Assembly: GCA_016930675.1 (NCBI GenBank)
Contig: JAFGGG010000008.1
Coordinates: 1-55,348 of the forward strand
DNA: 55,348 nucleotides
Origin: Spirochaetales bacterium
GTDB lineage: Bacteria; Spirochaetota; Spirochaetia; SZUA-6; RPPD01
Reading direction: 5' to 3'
The notes below the pieces were generated by a model. The model was given only the letters and a program-made list of their open reading frames with translations. It searched no databases and was not told where the DNA came from. Each line of letters opens with the position of its first letter. Position 1 is the first letter of the stretch. Shown here one piece after another: positions 34,637-43,870 of this stretch. The translations under genes were made by a program, and so were the position numbers.

Positions 34637-36493
34637 ATGCAGTTAAACATCGCGATTTCAAGCGGAAAGGGCGGTACGGGTAAAACTTTTGTCTCGACCA
34701 ATATCGCGCGGGTGCTAGAAAAAATGGGAAAACCTGTTCGTTATCTTGACTGCGACGTGGAAGAACCGAACGGTCATCTGTTTCTTAAACCCGTGATAAA
34801 AACTTCGGAAGCCGTCACGATTTTATCGCCAATGGGCGTGGACCAGGATACATGCACTGCCTGCGGTAAATGCGTAGAGGTATGCAAATATAACGCGCTG
34901 GCTTTGATCAAAAATAATCTTTTATTCTTTAAGAATTTATGTCATATCTGCGGTGCCTGTACGCTTGTCTGTCCGGTCAATGCGATAATGGAAAAACAAA
35001 GAAAAATCGGAGAACTGTTTCATGGGACAAGCGGCGCGATCGATTTTTATTATGCCCTGCTTGAGACCGGTGAAGGCGGCATGTCGCCGCGTCTTATAAA
35101 AAAGGTAAAAGAATATTCCGGCTCCGGCATCAATATTTTTGATTCTCCGCCCGGCACCTCCTGTCCCGTGGTTGAAACAGTACAAAATACCGACCTCTGC
35201 GTGCTTGTCACCGATCCCACGCCCTTTGGTATTAATGATTTAAAACTGGCAGTTGCTATGTGCAGAGAACTGGGAAAGGAACCGGTGATCGTGGTTAACC
35301 GGGCCGAATATAGGGATAATGAGTTAAAAAATTATTGCCGAGATGAAAAATTGGAGATTATCGGAGAAATACCCGATAAACGTAAAATCGCGGAGTGTTA
35401 CTCGGTAGGAGATCTGGCCGCCGACAAATTCCCCGAATATTTGAAACTTTTTAAAAGAATAGCCGCTAATATATTACGATATGCAAAGCTTAAAAGAGAA
35501 GCCGTAAAAAAACCCGTAAAACCCGCGATAAAACAAATGGGAACCCAAAAAATCGAAGGTGCTCTATCTCGAAACAGCATCCAAGATACGAACTCAAAAG
35601 AACTTGTCGTGGTAAGCGGAAAAGGCGGAACCGGGAAAACTTCGTTGGTAGCCGGTTTCTGCGCCTTGGAAAAAAATATCGCGATTTCGGATTGTGATGT
35701 TGACGCCGCGGATCTGCATCTGGTACTTAAGCCTGAAAAATTGGATCAGGGTAGCTTTTCGGGAGGCGAGATCGCGGAGATTGCTGAGGATAAGTGCACG
35801 GGCTGCGGTTTATGTATGCGGGCCTGCAGGTTTAACGCCGTTAACAAAATCTCCGGTAACGGTAAAATAATATATCGGATAGATGACCTGTCTTGTGAAG
35901 GGTGCGGTGTGTGCGGGATTGTGTGCAGAGATAATGCCGTGAGTTTCAAAACCGCCATTAATGGAGAATGGTATGTTTCAAAAACCCGATTCGGCCCCAT
36001 GAGCCATGCCAAACTGGGAATCGCTGAAGAGAATTCGGGCAAGCTGGTATCGCTGATCAGGAATAAAAAGAACGAGCTGGCGGCCGCCCACGGTCTCAAA
36101 CAATCGATTATCGACGGCTCTCCGGGAACCGGCTGCCCCGTGATAGCTTCCATTACGGGTACGGATTACGCGCTCGTGGTAACCGAACCCACGGTTTCAG
36201 GCATACATGACTTGAAAAGGATTCTGGATGTGATTCGCTTTTTTAAAATAAAGGCCGGGGTTATCGTTAATAAATACGATTTGAATCCGGATAAATCAAA
36301 GGAGATCAGGGAAATCACCGAACGCTCCGCTGCTGTTTTTTTAGGTGAAATACCGTACGACAACGCTGTTACTGAAGCTCAGATGAGAGGTGTTTCGGTT
36401 ATAGAATATGAAGATTCACCTTTGACAAAAATTATAGCAGGAATTTGGGAAAAAGTGAAACAGAGTGTTTTTAACTACGCAAGCATAAGATGA
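34637..36493 (+). CDS. Fused double MinD-type ATPase with inserted ferredoxin domains
   Basis: Two complete MinD/Mrp-superfamily P-loop ATPases in one 618-residue chain, each with an inserted 2x[4Fe-4S] ferredoxin. Half 1 (1 to about 285): SSGKGGTGKTFVSTN, CTACGKCVEVC (C73 on), CHICGACTLVC. Linker at about 285-322, rich in Lys/Pro. Half 2 (about 323-618): VSGKGGTGKTSLVAG, CTGCGLCMRAC, CEGCGVCGIVC. Each half has the conserved switch region SPPGTSCPVV or SPGTGCPVI. In other anaerobes and in orange-protein operons these are two adjacent genes whose products probably pair. The ATG at 34637 after AAAGGAG is chosen over an ORF start at 34499 inside the J-domain gene. Confidence 0.9.
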   Translation: MQLNIAISSGKGGTGKTFVSTNIARVLEKMGKPVRYLDCDVEEPNGHLFLKPVIKTSEAVTILSPMGVDQDTCTACGKCVEVCKYNALALIKNNLLFFKNLCHICGACTLVCPVNAIMEKQRKIGELFHGTSGAIDFYYALLETGEGGMSPRLIKKVKEYSGSGINIFDSPPGTSCPVVETVQNTDLCVLVTDPTPFGINDLKLAVAMCRELGKEPVIVVNRAEYRDNELKNYCRDEKLEIIGEIPDKRKIAECYSVGDLAADKFPEYLKLFKRIAANILRYAKLKREAVKKPVKPAIKQMGTQKIEGALSRNSIQDTNSKELVVVSGKGGTGKTSLVAGFCALEKNIAISDCDVDAADLHLVLKPEKLDQGSFSGGEIAEIAEDKCTGCGLCMRACRFNAVNKISGNGKIIYRIDDLSCEGCGVCGIVCRDNAVSFKTAINGEWYVSKTRFGPMSHAKLGIAEENSGKLVSLIRNKKNELAAAHGLKQSIIDGSPGTGCPVIASITGTDYALVVTEPTVSGIHDLKRILDVIRFFKIKAGVIVNKYDLNPDKSKEIREITERSAAVFLGEIPYDNAVTEAQMRGVSVIEYEDSPLTKIIAGIWEKVKQSVFNYASIR

Positions 36494-37431
36494 AAAAAGA
36501 AAAAAAAACCTATAAATACGTATTCGGCCCTGTGCCCTCAAGGAGGTTGGGATTTTCATTGGGGATCGATGTGGTTCCGTTTAAGACCTGTTCGTATGAT
36601 TGCATCTACTGCCAGCTGGGAAAAACAAACGCCAAAACAACCGAGAGAAAAGAATTTGTCCCGCTTAAACAGATCTTCAGCGAGCTTAAACTCAAGCTGA
36701 AGCAGAATATCAGGATTGATTATCTAACCCTTTCCGGTTCCGGTGAGCCCACATTGTATTCCAGATTGGATGAACTGATTTTTGAGATAAAGCGCCTGAC
36801 AGATAAACCTCTTGCCGTGCTTACCAATGGTTCCCTGTTATGGCAGCATGAGGTATGCAAAGGCGTGCGTAATGCCGATCTGGTTATCCCGTCTCTCGAT
36901 GCGGGGAATGAAAACATGTTTCAGTATGTTAATCGTCCCTGTAAAGATTTAGAGTTTGAAAAGGTGGTGCACGGGCTTATCGCCTTTTCCGCCAAATTTA
37001 CCGGAAAAATCTGGCTGGAAGTGTTTCTGCTAAATGGAGTTACAGCTATTCGATCTGAAGTAGTGCGCATTAATTCCCTAATACAAAAAATAAAGCCGCA
37101 CAAAATTCAGCTGAACACGGTAAAACGGCCGCCGGCCGAGTCTTTCGCCTTTGCCGTACCGCAAAATCTGCTGCGGGATATGGCACACTATTTTGACGGG
37201 AATGTTGAAATAATCGCCGATTTCAGTCGTACCGGTGATAAAAAATATTTTCAAGCCACAAAACATGAGATTATAAATCTTTTAAAGCGCCGCCCCTGCT
37301 CATTGGACGATATTTCCGGAGGGTTGAATCTGCATCCAAATGAAGTGCTTAAATATGTTGAGCAACTGTTACAAAACGGTAAGATTATTATGTATGATCA
37401 TAATAATACTCATTTTTATACAGTAAGATAG
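36490..37431 (+). CDS. Radical SAM protein
   Basis: Has the CxxxCxxC cluster motif C34-C38-C41 in FKTCSYDCIYCQLGK, preceded by VFGPVPSRRLGFSLGID, a signature of one uncharacterised radical SAM subgroup. LTLSGSGEPTLYS matches the SAM-binding GGEP-like motif. The last 60 residues look like a winged helix. The reaction is unknown. It overlaps the ATPase gene by 4 nt (ATGA), so it is the last gene of the cluster. Confidence 0.88.
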   Translation: MKKEKKTYKYVFGPVPSRRLGFSLGIDVVPFKTCSYDCIYCQLGKTNAKTTERKEFVPLKQIFSELKLKLKQNIRIDYLTLSGSGEPTLYSRLDELIFEIKRLTDKPLAVLTNGSLLWQHEVCKGVRNADLVIPSLDAGNENMFQYVNRPCKDLEFEKVVHGLIAFSAKFTGKIWLEVFLLNGVTAIRSEVVRINSLIQKIKPHKIQLNTVKRPPAESFAFAVPQNLLRDMAHYFDGNVEIIADFSRTGDKKYFQATKHEIINLLKRRPCSLDDISGGLNLHPNEVLKYVEQLLQNGKIIMYDHNNTHFYTVR

Positions 37432-37522
37432 CTTCCTGCTTTGGATATAACTGAAATCTGATTGAACATTCCTGAACATCGAAGAGCATTTTACTTCTTG
37501 CTGTTTTATAATATTTTTGAAC

Positions 37523-37879
37523 CTAATCCTCAAAATATTCCGTGCCGTTTTTATCGATATAACCGAACCGGCCGTTTATTTTGATTCTCGAGATGCCGTT
37601 GGAAAAATAACCTCCGGAATCATATTTCAAGGGGGTAACCGGGTTGCCGCTTGCATCGACGAATCCCCATTTGTCGCCCAGTCTGACGGCGGCAAGGCCT
37701 TCACCGAAAAGCAGGGCAAGGTCATACTTCGGCGCAATGACGATCTGTTTTCCTCGGTTGCAATAGCCCCACGTGTCGCCTTGGCGGTAGGGAATCAGTT
37801 CCCGGTCCGCTTCAGTTTTCTGGCCGAACGCCTGAAACACACAAAAAATCAATGCGAGGAGAATAATAAGCTTTTTCAT
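37523..37879 (-). CDS. WG-repeat exported protein
   Basis: A 118-residue secreted protein: signal peptide to about residue 19 (VFQAFG/Q) and three WG-type repeats, DTWGYCNRGKQIVIAPKYD, DKWGFVDASGNPVTPLKYD and GRFGYIDKNG. WG repeats form beta-rich surface modules of unknown role. GGAG lies 7 nt before the ATG. It stands alone, between the radical SAM gene and the activase. Confidence 0.82.
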   Translation of the reverse strand: MKKLIILLALIFCVFQAFGQKTEADRELIPYRQGDTWGYCNRGKQIVIAPKYDLALLFGEGLAAVRLGDKWGFVDASGNPVTPLKYDSGGYFSNGISRIKINGRFGYIDKNGTEYFED

Positions 37880-37995
37880 AAATACTCCGTTATCAAAATC
37901 CGTGCGAACGTGGACTATATCGTCAAATCCGAAATGGGACTTTTCCTATTAAAAATATAATAGCCTTGCAGCAGAAAACGCTTAAAAACAATTTG

Positions 37996-40900
37996 CTACA
38001 TGTTCCTCTGTCTCAGATAATGCACGTACGGAATAAGAATCTTGTTGGGCTGTCCCGTGCCGTCATAAAACAGATCGATAATGGGCACCTTAAAATCCTG
38101 CTGGACCTTTCTGAATATCGACGAGCTTACCACCCCGGGGCAGCAGAACATGGGGTTCACATGTACGATCCCGTCCACGCGTTTGTGAGTGATGCTGTAC
38201 AGGGCGCGGCCGCAGTTGATCGAGGTTTCTCCCGGAAGGTAGTGCAGGAGACCGTAGTCCTTCATAAGCTGCACGCAGTCATGCCAGTCGGGTTCACCTT
38301 CCTGCCCTAAAATCTCTTCGGCCATTTTTTCATAGCGCTGTTCGAATATGCGTAATATTTTCATGCGGCGCAGACTGTCTTTGTGTACTGCAGCGTCAAC
38401 ATCAAAAAAATGGAAGGTCATTTCAGTAAAAGAAGGGATAACGAGTTCAGCGTCCAGCTCCTGGATTAACCCCTGTAAATTCTGGTTCACCACTTCGTTA
38501 TATTTTACATAGAAATCGCCCAGTATCCCCAGGCGCGGTTTGCGCCTGCTTTGCTTATTCCAGTTAATGCGCGCGAACAGGCCGCACACCTCATTAAAAA
38601 CTTTTCGTGTATCCAGGCCGTTCGCAAAGGCCCGGCTCAGCATCTTTTCCGCGGCCAGCAGTGCCTGGTCGCTGCCGCCTTTTTCCAGTTCATAAGGTTT
38701 GATGCGGAAGTAAAGCTTATATACCAGACTGGCCAAAACACCGGCTTCAAAGATTTTTATGGGGAGATTGCCCGGCAGTACATCACCCTGCTGCATGGAG
38801 TTGATACGGGCCACCGTTAATCCTGTCAGGCCGGCCTCTTTAAAAACCATGTCAGCCAAAACGGGGAACTGGGGAAAATTACAGGCCATGCACAGCGTGG
38901 GAAGGTAAAGCGCGGTTCGCGCGGGATCAAGCTTTTCCTGACGCAGCTTCTCGATCACACCGCCGACAATGGCGACCGCGGGCATGCACTCGCCCCCATT
39001 GGCATAGCGGTAGCCGGTGGAAAGGTCTTTTTCAGTAGAGCTTAAGACCATGGCCTTGAATCCGGCGTTCCTGAAGCAGTCGGCCCAGAATCCGCTCATC
39101 AGCTTGTTGAGGTAGGGGATGAGCACGGTGTCGCCTTTGGCGAACGCGGGCCGTGGAGATTGTGACGGAGACCCGGGTGCCGCTCCTGCGTTACCGGACT
39201 GTGGCGCTTGTACAGGTACCCCGGTCCCGGGCGCCGCTTGTTCAGGCTGCGTGTGTTGAGGTCCGGGCCCGGTCGCTGCCTTTACTGGCCTGGCCGCTGT
39301 TCTTACAGTCCCGGCCTTTCCGGATGAGTTTTTTTTGTGCATATAATTGCGGAACGATTCCAAAGCCGCCTCGATTCTGGTTGTGTAGCCCACATCGAGC
39401 GCGTGCTCGTCCAGCTGCAGAAGCAGGAACGGTTTCGCGTAATGGGTCATGATGTCCTTGACATAAGAAAGAAGAAACGAATCCGGGCTGCAACGGAAAC
39501 AGCTTAAGAACACAATAAACGTGTTGGGACTCCGGGCAGCGGCTTCCGCGGCTTTGAGGATGGTTTGGCCGTAATTCCAGTGCATGCGCTCGTAGTAGCC
39601 GCAAGCGTACGACAGATCATTCTTTTCCGGCTTCAGCTCGAACATGCTGTAGACCTCGGCTCCCAGCTGCGAAAGCTTTTCCTGAATCCCAAGATTGATA
39701 GTGGTATCGAACAGGACATAAGGTCTGCCTAATAACACGATCCGTAAAGGTTGGGCGCGGGAAATCTCTTTAACAGGCTTGAAAACCCGTGACAGCTTGT
39801 CGCGGGCGCTGCGGAAGCGGGAGTACGCGGAGTTGAACGCTGCCTCAATCCGGTCGTGCGTCAGATCGGGAAAGGTATGCCTCAAGTGGTCGAAAAGCTC
39901 CTTGACAATTGAGTCTTGATCCGCCAGACCCAGTTTAAGCAGAGGAGAAATCAGCTTATGCTTTATATTGACCGAGGTGAGATTCGCAAGAAGAGTGGGA
40001 AGATACTGGGAGTAGTAGCAGAAGTAACAATCGGTTATTTTTTCTCTGAAAAGCGGCTCGCGGGCTTCGGCTTCCCGATCCTCGCTTATCAGTGCGGGCA
40101 GAAAGATGTTGCGGGCTCCCTGTTCCAGAGCCTGGTCAAGGATGCCGTGCGCATTGATAATGGGCGCGCAAAAGTCCGAGTTAACCAACTTTTTCCCTGA
40201 GGCAGTTGCCTTGGGATTTGTGCGGCAGATAACAACCTTGAATCCCAGCTGTTCCAGAAAATCCTTCCAGAGAGGGTTGTATTCCACATGATAAAGCGCG
40301 TCTAAAAGATATATGGTTTCAGTGCGTGTTCGTGCATGACCCGTTTTACTCCCAGTGGTGTCAAAGTGAGCAAGAAATCTGCTGTACGGGCCTGCCGCAG
40401 CACTTTTTGCTTTACGCTTGGAAGCAGTATACTCGCGTCCGCACTTCATGCCCCAGGCGGCTGTCCGGCCGTTGGTCCGGGCCACCGTAAGCAGGCAATT
40501 ATTGGCACAGAGCCTGCACACCTCGTCATGTACTTCGAACTCACGTGCTTCCAATAAAAAACCGCTGGCCGTAAGCTTTTTCTGCGCGCAAAGAATGGCC
40601 GCGCCCAAAGCGCCGGTCAGATGGCAGTAAGGAGAAACATGAATAGGTTTTTTAAGATACTGCTCGAATGTGGCCACCAGGGCTTTGTTGCGAGCCGTTG
40701 CGCCCTGAAACACGATATGATTTCCCAAAGCGCTTCTGCTCACTACCTTGGCCAGATAGTTGTCACGAACTGAAAACAGGACCGCGGCGGCCAGAGCCTG
40801 TTTGGAAAATCCCCGGCTTTTCAACTCACTCAGATCTCTTTCCATGTAAACCGTGCAGCGGTCGCTGGTATAGGGGGCCCGGGCTGTGAGGGCGAATTCG

Positions 40901-42261
40901 GAAAAATCATCCAGATCAAGATCAAGCAGTTTGGCCTGTTCTTCGATAAAGCTGCCCGTACCCGCGGCGCACACATAGTTCATATGCGAGTAGTACACTT
41001 CACCGTTTTTAAGCAGGGTAAACTTGGAGTCCTGTCCTCCGATTTCGATTATAGTATCCACTTTGGGGTATAGCATTGTTGCCGCTTTGGCATGGGCTGT
41101 AATCTCATTGATCTCAAGATCCGCTGCAAACAGTTCCTTGATCATTTTTCTTCCCGATCCCGTGGTGGCGGTGCCGGCGAGGCTAAAGGTGCGTTCGCCC
41201 ATACTGTTTTTAATGTATGAGAGCAGCAGTCGCACAGCGCTCACGGGATCCCCCAGGGTCCTGGTATAGAAGCCTTTGACAATTTCCAGCTGCTCATTAA
41301 TCAGTACGGCTTTGGTGCTTGTTGAGCCGATATCAATGCCCAGGTATAGTGTGTGCACCGATCGGGCGGATTCTGGCGGTGTAAGGATCTCAACACCGTT
41401 TTCTTCTATATTATTGGTGCGGGAAAAGTCGGGATAACTGCTCAGATTGAGAGTAAGTGTTTTACGCAGCTGCTTTGTGTTGTGTTTATTATGCAAAATT
41501 TCTTGTACATTAAGCGGGCCGTCTTGCGCCAAAAGCGCGGCACCCACGGCTCCGGCTACCGTAGCATAATCAGGCACTATTACCTGTTTGCCCAGAAGCT
41601 GCTGCAGGGACTGCACGATTTTTTTATTAAGTGATACTCCGCCTACTACAGCGATCGGTTCGCTAAGTTCTCTGCCTTTTAGCAGGGAATCAATAATAGT
41701 ACGAGCCATACCCTGGCACAGACCTGTGCAGACTGCGGCGAGTGAAAATCCTTCCTGCATGGCGTGGATTATGTCGCTTTTGGCGAAAACCGCGCAGCGG
41801 GTGGCGATGTGGGGAATTTTCCCCTGATAAGCTACGGCGTGCGCAGTCAGCTCTTCAACAGAAAGCTTAAGCCGCATGGCCTGCTGTTCAATAAAACTTC
41901 CGGTACCCGAAGCGCAGGGAGGGTTGGTTGTGTGTTCTTTATACTTTCCCGTCTCATCATAGAGACAGAGCATGAAATGCCCCGCGCCGATGGAAAATAT
42001 GTTGCGGCTGGCCGGAGCAATATGCCGTGCTCCCTGGATCACACAGAGAGCATTGTCGAACAGGCGGCTGTCGGCGGCTGAAAAATTTCCGGTTATGCCG
42101 ATGGCACTACAATTGTTGTTTTGATGTGAAGCTAAAATTTCTGCTACAGCGCCGCGTACATCTCCTCCGTGCGCGCGGTAGCTGGTAGAGATAACCTTAT
42201 TGTCTTCCAGCAACGCGGTTCCGATGAAAAGCGAGCCCGCGTCTATGCCTAATCGTTTCAT
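37996..42261 (-). CDS. Large acyl-CoA dehydratase activase-like protein (BadF/HgdC fusion)
   Basis: A 1421-residue protein of the 2-hydroxyacyl-CoA dehydratase activator group. It has two ASKHA ATPase domains (LGIDAGSLFIGTALL; LGIDIGSTSTKAVL), each with the cluster cysteine in the CASGTGSFIEQQA or CAAGTGSFIEEQA signature. A DUF2229 region and a region like component D of the dehydratase follow (FLSCFRCSPDS). At about 974-1045 lies a Pro/Ala/Gly/Gln-rich low-complexity insert. Such giant activases are common in anaerobes, but their substrate is unknown. The start codon has no Shine-Dalgarno and directly adjoins a perfect hairpin. Confidence 0.88.
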   Translation of the reverse strand: MKRLGIDAGSLFIGTALLEDNKVISTSYRAHGGDVRGAVAEILASHQNNNCSAIGITGNFSAADSRLFDNALCVIQGARHIAPASRNIFSIGAGHFMLCLYDETGKYKEHTTNPPCASGTGSFIEQQAMRLKLSVEELTAHAVAYQGKIPHIATRCAVFAKSDIIHAMQEGFSLAAVCTGLCQGMARTIIDSLLKGRELSEPIAVVGGVSLNKKIVQSLQQLLGKQVIVPDYATVAGAVGAALLAQDGPLNVQEILHNKHNTKQLRKTLTLNLSSYPDFSRTNNIEENGVEILTPPESARSVHTLYLGIDIGSTSTKAVLINEQLEIVKGFYTRTLGDPVSAVRLLLSYIKNSMGERTFSLAGTATTGSGRKMIKELFAADLEINEITAHAKAATMLYPKVDTIIEIGGQDSKFTLLKNGEVYYSHMNYVCAAGTGSFIEEQAKLLDLDLDDFSEFALTARAPYTSDRCTVYMERDLSELKSRGFSKQALAAAVLFSVRDNYLAKVVSRSALGNHIVFQGATARNKALVATFEQYLKKPIHVSPYCHLTGALGAAILCAQKKLTASGFLLEAREFEVHDEVCRLCANNCLLTVARTNGRTAAWGMKCGREYTASKRKAKSAAAGPYSRFLAHFDTTGSKTGHARTRTETIYLLDALYHVEYNPLWKDFLEQLGFKVVICRTNPKATASGKKLVNSDFCAPIINAHGILDQALEQGARNIFLPALISEDREAEAREPLFREKITDCYFCYYSQYLPTLLANLTSVNIKHKLISPLLKLGLADQDSIVKELFDHLRHTFPDLTHDRIEAAFNSAYSRFRSARDKLSRVFKPVKEISRAQPLRIVLLGRPYVLFDTTINLGIQEKLSQLGAEVYSMFELKPEKNDLSYACGYYERMHWNYGQTILKAAEAAARSPNTFIVFLSCFRCSPDSFLLSYVKDIMTHYAKPFLLLQLDEHALDVGYTTRIEAALESFRNYMHKKNSSGKAGTVRTAARPVKAATGPGPQHTQPEQAAPGTGVPVQAPQSGNAGAAPGSPSQSPRPAFAKGDTVLIPYLNKLMSGFWADCFRNAGFKAMVLSSTEKDLSTGYRYANGGECMPAVAIVGGVIEKLRQEKLDPARTALYLPTLCMACNFPQFPVLADMVFKEAGLTGLTVARINSMQQGDVLPGNLPIKIFEAGVLASLVYKLYFRIKPYELEKGGSDQALLAAEKMLSRAFANGLDTRKVFNEVCGLFARINWNKQSRRKPRLGILGDFYVKYNEVVNQNLQGLIQELDAELVIPSFTEMTFHFFDVDAAVHKDSLRRMKILRIFEQRYEKMAEEILGQEGEPDWHDCVQLMKDYGLLHYLPGETSINCGRALYSITHKRVDGIVHVNPMFCCPGVVSSSIFRKVQQDFKVPIIDLFYDGTGQPNKILIPYVHYLRQRNM

Positions 42262-42282
42262 TAATACACTGCAAGTGTATTA
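42262..42282. promoter_or_regulatory. Perfect 9-bp inverted repeat next to the activase start codon
   Basis: TAATACACT, GCA, AGTGTATTA lie in the 24-nt gap between the GH5 gene and the activase gene (both minus strand), ending 0 nt from the ATG. On the plus strand five T follow, as in a terminator; on the minus strand the hairpin takes the place of a ribosome binding site. It may be an operator or a translational switch. Confidence 0.5.
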
Positions 42283-42285
42283 TTT

Positions 42286-43716
42286 TTAGTTCAGTCTGTC
42301 CATAATAAGTTCAACTTCATCTATACTGGCACTGGCAGCTTGGCCGCTGAAACCGGCGACAAAACGCAACTGGAACCGGGCATTATTATCGGCTTGCTGC
42401 GGCAGGCTAAGCGTGTGTTCGGACCAGCCGCTGCTGGCTTCCAGCTTTTTTAATTGCTGCCAGTTATTACCGTCAAACCATTCGATGTCGATATAATCAC
42501 CCGCGGAAAAACCTTCGGTTTTATACGTGAACTGCAGACGGATGTTTTTTAAGGCCTTGGTAGAAAAGGTTTTTGTGAGTGTACTTTGTTTCTTTAACAG
42601 CGCGGCCGCGTACCCTTCCGAGGCTTCATCGTGGTTTATGGTCGCATCCTGCATATCCCATCTGCCCGCACTATAATTTTCGGTTTCAAAGCTGTCGGCG
42701 AAAAGCACGAGTGAGGTATCCTGACCCCGAATAAGCGAGCGCACCAGAAGGCCGCTTTCCGTAAGATCTCCGAGGTCCCAGCCTCCTTCGGACGCGGCGA
42801 TATGTTTTAAGGCCGCGGAAGGCTCCTTGCGGATGGTAATGGACCAGTTGGCCCAGCTTAATCCTCTCTCATTGATAAAATCAAGCCAGGTAAAGGTCTC
42901 CACCGGGAATACCCAGGTGCCTGTATTCTGCTCGGCTTCGGTCGCTCCCCATTCACTTATGAATACGGGCAGGCCTGCCTGTAAGGCGTTGTCGATTCTG
43001 TTGCGCACATCGCTGCCGTGAGTGCCTGTGTAAAAGTGATTTACATACATGATGTTGTCGAAGTCAAGCGGATCGGCGGCAGGAACATCCACAAACTGAC
43101 TCCAATGAGGTGTTCCTACCAGGATCACATTATACTGATCTATCTTTCTGATCTCAGTGATAACCTCTTCGGCATAGGGCTTGATAACCCCTGACCAGGT
43201 TACCTCGTCACCATTGGGTTCATTGCAGATTTCATAGAGTACATTGGGAGTATCTTTGTAGAGGGCGGCCATGTCTTTAAAGAAGCTGATCGCTTCGGCT
43301 TTATATTCCATGGGGTTCCCGTCATAAAGAATGTGCCAGTCGATAATCACATACAGCCCGGTGTCGATCGCGGCCTGTACGGCTTTTATCATATCGTCTT
43401 CTTCATCCGATGCCCGGAAACGGCCGTCGCCTACTGTATACAAAGCGGCCCGGATAACCGTGCAGCCCCAGTCGTCGCGCAGCCACTTAAAACATTCGGG
43501 ATTGGCGTAATCCCCGAACCAGGCTATGTCCATGAAACTCATGCCTTTCAGCTGCACCGGCTCACCCCGCTCGTTGCAGAGCTGCGTGCCGATTACCTGC
43601 AGCCTGCCGTTTTTTTGAACAACGGTCTGCGCGCAGCCTGAAAACAAGAGTGCTGCCGCAGCGATTCCAAGTATTATTGAAATAATTACCTTAAAACTAT
43701 TTTTTCTTAACGGCAT
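42286..43716 (-). CDS. GH5 (subfamily 2-like) endoglucanase lipoprotein, copy 1
   Basis: Predicted cellulase anchored to the cell surface: lipobox LLFSGC with Cys28 after a hydrophobic signal. The GH5 domain (about 36-345) has LKGMSFMDIAWFGDY and WLRDDWGCTVIRAALYT, typical of Bacillus-type GH5_2 endoglucanases. E166 in EICNEPNGD is the acid/base and E255 in FISEWGATE the nucleophile. A C-terminal beta-sandwich of about 125 residues (GDYIDIEWFDGNNWQQ) probably binds carbohydrate. The second of two adjacent ATGs matches the start of the paralogue at 45202. AAGGAG precedes it. It is divergent from the lectin-like gene at 43871. Confidence 0.92.
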   Translation of the reverse strand: MPLRKNSFKVIISIILGIAAAALLFSGCAQTVVQKNGRLQVIGTQLCNERGEPVQLKGMSFMDIAWFGDYANPECFKWLRDDWGCTVIRAALYTVGDGRFRASDEEDDMIKAVQAAIDTGLYVIIDWHILYDGNPMEYKAEAISFFKDMAALYKDTPNVLYEICNEPNGDEVTWSGVIKPYAEEVITEIRKIDQYNVILVGTPHWSQFVDVPAADPLDFDNIMYVNHFYTGTHGSDVRNRIDNALQAGLPVFISEWGATEAEQNTGTWVFPVETFTWLDFINERGLSWANWSITIRKEPSAALKHIAASEGGWDLGDLTESGLLVRSLIRGQDTSLVLFADSFETENYSAGRWDMQDATINHDEASEGYAAALLKKQSTLTKTFSTKALKNIRLQFTYKTEGFSAGDYIDIEWFDGNNWQQLKKLEASSGWSEHTLSLPQQADNNARFQLRFVAGFSGQAASASIDEVELIMDRLN

Positions 43717-43832
43717 CATTTTGCTCCTTTTAATATGTTGTTGTTGATACTATAGTTATTTATGTTATCATTATTTTTTGATGTTATATAGTATAAACAA
43801 TATGCTTTTTTTGTTAAATTATTTTTAAGTGA

Positions 43833-43847
43833 ATGTAATCGTTTTCA
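43833..43847. promoter_or_regulatory. cre-like site, ATGTAATCGTTTTCA
   Basis: Fits the catabolite-response element pattern WTGNAANCGNWNNCW at every position. It lies in the divergent region between the GH5 gene and the lectin-like gene, 24 nt before the start codon of the latter. A nearly identical site is at 46754-46768. Confidence 0.65.
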
Positions 43848-43870
43848 TATCATCAGGAGGGTATTTATCC

